In this document: positions 61,711 through 64,000 of the stretch, one piece after another
Layout of the letters: every line of letters begins with the position of its first letter
Position numbering within the stretch: the first letter of the stretch is position 1
NCBI GenBank assembly: GCA_902779645.1
Contig: CACZCH010000001.1
Coordinates: 175,542-239,541, forward strand
Source of the DNA: an uncultured bacterium
GTDB lineage: Bacteria > Cyanobacteriota > Vampirovibrionia > Gastranaerophilales > Gastranaerophilaceae
Reading direction: 5' to 3'
DNA: 64,000 bases
Position numbers and translations under genes: made by a program
The notes under the pieces: model-generated
Seen by the model: the letters and a program-made list of their open reading frames with translations, nothing else
Told to the model about the DNA's origin: nothing
Database searches by the model: none

Positions 61711-62949
61711 TTATTCTTCGTTTTCTTCAACTTCTTCTGTTTCTTGAGCTAAATCTTCTTCATCATAAGCTTGTTGATTCATTTCTTCTTCAATCTCTTC
61801 TTGAATTTCATCAGAATCAACGGCGCGTTCGTCTTCTGTGTCATCATACTCATAATCTTGAGAGGAACCTTTTATATTTCCTGCCTCTTCTTCTTCCATT
61901 TGAGAAACTGATTTAATATCAATTTTCCAGCCGGTTAATCTGTGAGCGAGTCTTACGTTTTGGCCTTCTCTGCCTATCGCAAGAGATAGTTGATCATCAG
62001 GAACTACAACAAGCGCATCTTTTTGGTCTTCACCGTCAGTCATAATATCAACAGATACAACTCTCGCCGGAGAGATTGCGTTAACTATGTATTCAACAGG
62101 GTCTTCTGACCAACGAACGATATCAATTTTTTCATTCTTTAATTCGCCAACGATTGTTTGAATTCTGCTTCCGCGAGGTCCGATACAAGCTCCTACCGAA
62201 TCAACTTCAGGGTCGTTTGACCAAACGGCAATTTTTGTTCTGAAGCCTGCTTCGCGAGAGATTGATTTAATTTCTACGATTCCGTCTTCAATTTCAGGAA
62301 CTTCAAGTTCGAATAATTCTCTAACTATTTCAGGGTGTGCATGAGAAACAATAACTTGAGGAAGTCTGTTTGTTTCTTTAACGTTTAGAACAAATACTCT
62401 GATTCTGTTACCCGGTTTATAGTATTCTCTTGGAATTTGTTCTCTTTGAGGCATTATAGCATCAGTCTTACCGATGTTTACGATTACGTTTCTGTTTTCA
62501 ACTCTCTGAATAATACCTGTTGTAAGAGTGCCTTTCTTTTCCAAAAATTCGTTTAAGATATTATTTCTTTCGGCATCTCTGATTCTTTGAGTAATAACTT
62601 GTTTAGCTGATTGAGCAGCAATACGTCCGAATTGTTCAGGAGTTACTTCAATCTTAACTTCGTCATCTACTTCAACTTCATCGTCAATTTCTTGAGCGTC
62701 TTCTAAAGAGATTTCCATATCAGGGTCTTCGACTTTTTTAACAACTGTTTTTGTTGAAAATACGCCGATTTCGCCAGTTTGTTCATCAAAGATTGCTTCA
62801 ATATTTGCAGCTTCTTTTACGTGCATGTGTTTTTTGTAAGCTGCTACAAGAGCATCGCAAAGAGAAGATATAATAACATCTTTAGATATGCCTCTGTCTC
62901 TTTCAAGCTCTTCGCAAGCTTCAAATAATGCTGTTCCGATTTTAATCAT
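61711..62949 (-). CDS. nusA: Transcription termination/antitermination factor NusA
   Basis: A 412-aa NusA. N-terminal RNA-polymerase-binding domain; S1 domain (about 130-200, KGTLTTGIIQRVENRNVIVNIG); two KH domains (about 205-345, with GACIGPRGSRIQTIVGEL and SLAIGREGQNVRLAHRLTGW); and an acidic Glu-rich C-terminal tail (about 350-412). The tail is long and low in sequence complexity. It lies 20 bp after rimP in the conserved rimP-nusA order. Confidence 0.97.
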   Translation of the reverse strand: MIKIGTALFEACEELERDRGISKDVIISSLCDALVAAYKKHMHVKEAANIEAIFDEQTGEIGVFSTKTVVKKVEDPDMEISLEDAQEIDDEVEVDDEVKIEVTPEQFGRIAAQSAKQVITQRIRDAERNNILNEFLEKKGTLTTGIIQRVENRNVIVNIGKTDAIMPQREQIPREYYKPGNRIRVFVLNVKETNRLPQVIVSHAHPEIVRELFELEVPEIEDGIVEIKSISREAGFRTKIAVWSNDPEVDSVGACIGPRGSRIQTIVGELKNEKIDIVRWSEDPVEYIVNAISPARVVSVDIMTDGEDQKDALVVVPDDQLSLAIGREGQNVRLAHRLTGWKIDIKSVSQMEEEEAGNIKGSSQDYEYDDTEDERAVDSDEIQEEIEEEMNQQAYDEEDLAQETEEVEENEE

Positions 62950-62969
62950 ATATTTTTTCCTTTCTGATT

Positions 62970-63452
62970 TTAATCTATATATAGTTTTGCCGATTGTATG
63001 TTTTCTTTAGGAATTTTTAATTCAGAACCGTCTTCAAATCTTAAGAATGTGAGTCCAAAATTATCTTCCCAATCTATAATCTCGCCTTTGAAAATTTTTT
63101 CTGTTTCGCCTTCCAGCGGTTCTCTAAGTTTTAGACTGATTCTTCTGCCTTGAAAATATACAAACTCTTTATCTGATTTGAATTTTCGCTCTAAACCTGG
63201 AGATGAAACTTCAAGGTAATATTTAACAGGAATTAATTCATCTAAGAAGTCATTGAGCGAGCGTGTTACGTTTTCGCAATCGTCCAAAGTAACATCTTTT
63301 TCTTTTGAGTATAGATAAATCCTTAAAAACCAACGGTGGTTTTCCTTTATAAATTCTATCTCAATGGGAATATACCCATATCTCATTGAAGTGTTTTCAA
63401 TAATAGGTGTAATTTTTTCCAATACTTCGTGTCTGTTAATGTCCTGTTTCAT
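62970..63452 (-). CDS. rimP: Ribosome maturation factor RimP
   Basis: A 160-aa RimP, needed for 30S subunit maturation. Motifs: EIEFIKENHRWFLRIYLYSKEKDVTLDDCENV and YYLEVSSPGLERKF. Normal length and order before nusA. Confidence 0.95.
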   Translation of the reverse strand: MKQDINRHEVLEKITPIIENTSMRYGYIPIEIEFIKENHRWFLRIYLYSKEKDVTLDDCENVTRSLNDFLDELIPVKYYLEVSSPGLERKFKSDKEFVYFQGRRISLKLREPLEGETEKIFKGEIIDWEDNFGLTFLRFEDGSELKIPKENIQSAKLYID

Positions 63453-63507
63453 AAGCCTCCGTTCTTTAAGGTTTACGGTAAATTACATTGCATTTACCCC
63501 TTAAAAT

Positions 63508-63542
63508 AAAAAAGAACGGGTAATCAATGACCGTTCTTTTTT
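63508..63542 (-). terminator. Intrinsic terminator between icd and rimP
   Basis: AAAAGAACGG-gtaatcaatga-CCGTTCTTTT, a perfect 10-bp stem with T's on both sides. It ends the isocitrate dehydrogenase transcript and separates it from rimP. Confidence 0.85.
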
Positions 63543-63609
63543 AAGAAACTATTCACAACAGTATTATAACAAACATAAATATTGTTGTAAAGAAATAGAT
63601 TTACAATAC

Positions 63610-64000
63610 TTAAAGTCTCGAGATTATTTCATCCGTAAATGCTGTGCAGGAAGTGTTCCCGCCTAAATCCTCAGTTTTAATATTGCTTTCAAGAGTTTTA
63701 AATAGTGCAGATTTAATTCGTTTTCCTGCATTCTCTTCTCCGATATAATTCAGCATCTCTATTGCAGACATAAGCATTGCGGTAGGATTAGCTTTGTTTT
63801 GACCTGCAATATCAGGTGCTGAACCGTGTACAGGTTCAAATACAGCATAATCATTTCCTATGTTAGCACCTTGTGCAACTCCAAGTCCGCCAATAAGCCC
63901 GGCGCATAAATCAGAAACTATATCTCCGTACAAATTTGGTAACAAAAGTACGTCAAATTGGTTTGGATTTTGTACTAACTGCATGCAGCAGTTATCAACC
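63610..64000 (-). CDS. NAD-type isocitrate/isopropylmalate dehydrogenase, 5' end cut by window edge
   Basis: The C-terminal 129 residues of a beta-decarboxylating dehydrogenase. The reading frame continues beyond the edge (VDNCCMQLVQNP). Motifs: LLLPNLYGDIVSDLCAGLIGGLGV (metal-binding Asp residues), EPVHGSAPDIAGQNKANPTAM (cofactor loop), and the end GGNTSCTAFTDEIISRL. The LYGDIVSD and VHGSAPDIAG forms match NAD-dependent isocitrate dehydrogenase best, but isopropylmalate dehydrogenase (LeuB) cannot be ruled out from this part. Confidence 0.8.
   Translation of the reverse strand, partial: VDNCCMQLVQNPNQFDVLLLPNLYGDIVSDLCAGLIGGLGVAQGANIGNDYAVFEPVHGSAPDIAGQNKANPTAMLMSAIEMLNYIGEENAGKRIKSALFKTLESNIKTEDLGGNTSCTAFTDEIISRL

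Overview
The window is about 64 kb of AT-rich bacterial DNA, dense with genes and with no phage, integron, insertion sequence or CRISPR array that I can see. The gene set indicates a Gram-negative, flagellated, anaerobic-style cell: a TamB/AsmA-like envelope protein, heptose kinase HldE, an O-antigen ligase-like protein, many flagellar genes, TrmFO, DXS and an iron-sulfur flavoprotein. The many low-complexity, lineage-restricted hypothetical proteins and the divergent flagellar parts are what I would expect of a gut Vampirovibrionia/Melainabacteria (Gastranaerophilales) genome. That placement is inference from gene content; no rRNA is present to prove it.

Layout. 1-4.4 kb: a cut-off hypothetical gene, then a sugar-type MFS transporter, a B12-fold radical SAM enzyme and a Ser/Cys-rich repeat peptide (a possible RiPP locus). 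4.4-6.7 kb: flgF/G-flgG-flgB-flgC on the minus strand behind a sigma-28-type promoter. 6.8-11.2 kb: a 1448-aa TamB/AsmA-like protein. 11.2-17.8 kb: repeats, dxs, a secreted TPR protein, a candidate small RNA, a COG2509 flavoprotein and foldback repeats. 17.8-25 kb: aminotransferase, Lrp regulator, flavoprotein, tRNA-Thr, gyrA, a TRL-like protein, ilvC and a Cys-rich secreted protein. 25-38.6 kb: lineage-specific proteins, an HEFGH metalloprotease, CutA, GlcD and a 2167-aa coiled-coil protein. 38.7-47 kb: spmAB, a zinc-ribbon protein, a second candidate small RNA, and the fliE-fliF-(fliG position)-fliH-flhA operon. 47-52.3 kb: a CHASE2-GGDEF protein, trmFO, a 42-aa protein and flagellin. 52.5-64 kb: a CorC/HlyC protein, hldE, DUF4330, O-antigen ligase, ligA, small membrane/hypothetical genes, nusA, rimP and a cut-off NAD-isocitrate dehydrogenase.

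Two regulatory layers can be read from the DNA. First, sigma-28 (FliA)-type promoters, TAAAGTTT-N11-GCCGATAA, precede the flg operon and two previously unnamed small genes (51 and 42 aa), with weaker matches before four other units (fliE, the GGDEF region, flagellin and a 101-aa protein). Second, an unrelated motif, GGCAATTTC-N11-ATACTTTATATATAT, stands just upstream of four protein genes of unknown function and of two short non-coding units that end in intrinsic terminators. I could not match this motif to a known regulator. A third, local layer is a GTGCAA-type palindrome placed identically before the lrp gene and a flavoprotein gene.

The most promising unexplained items are the radical SAM/repeat-peptide locus, the second promoter motif with its two small RNAs, the small genes under flagellar-type promoters, and a protein at the fliG position that lacks recognisable FliG C-terminal sequence.
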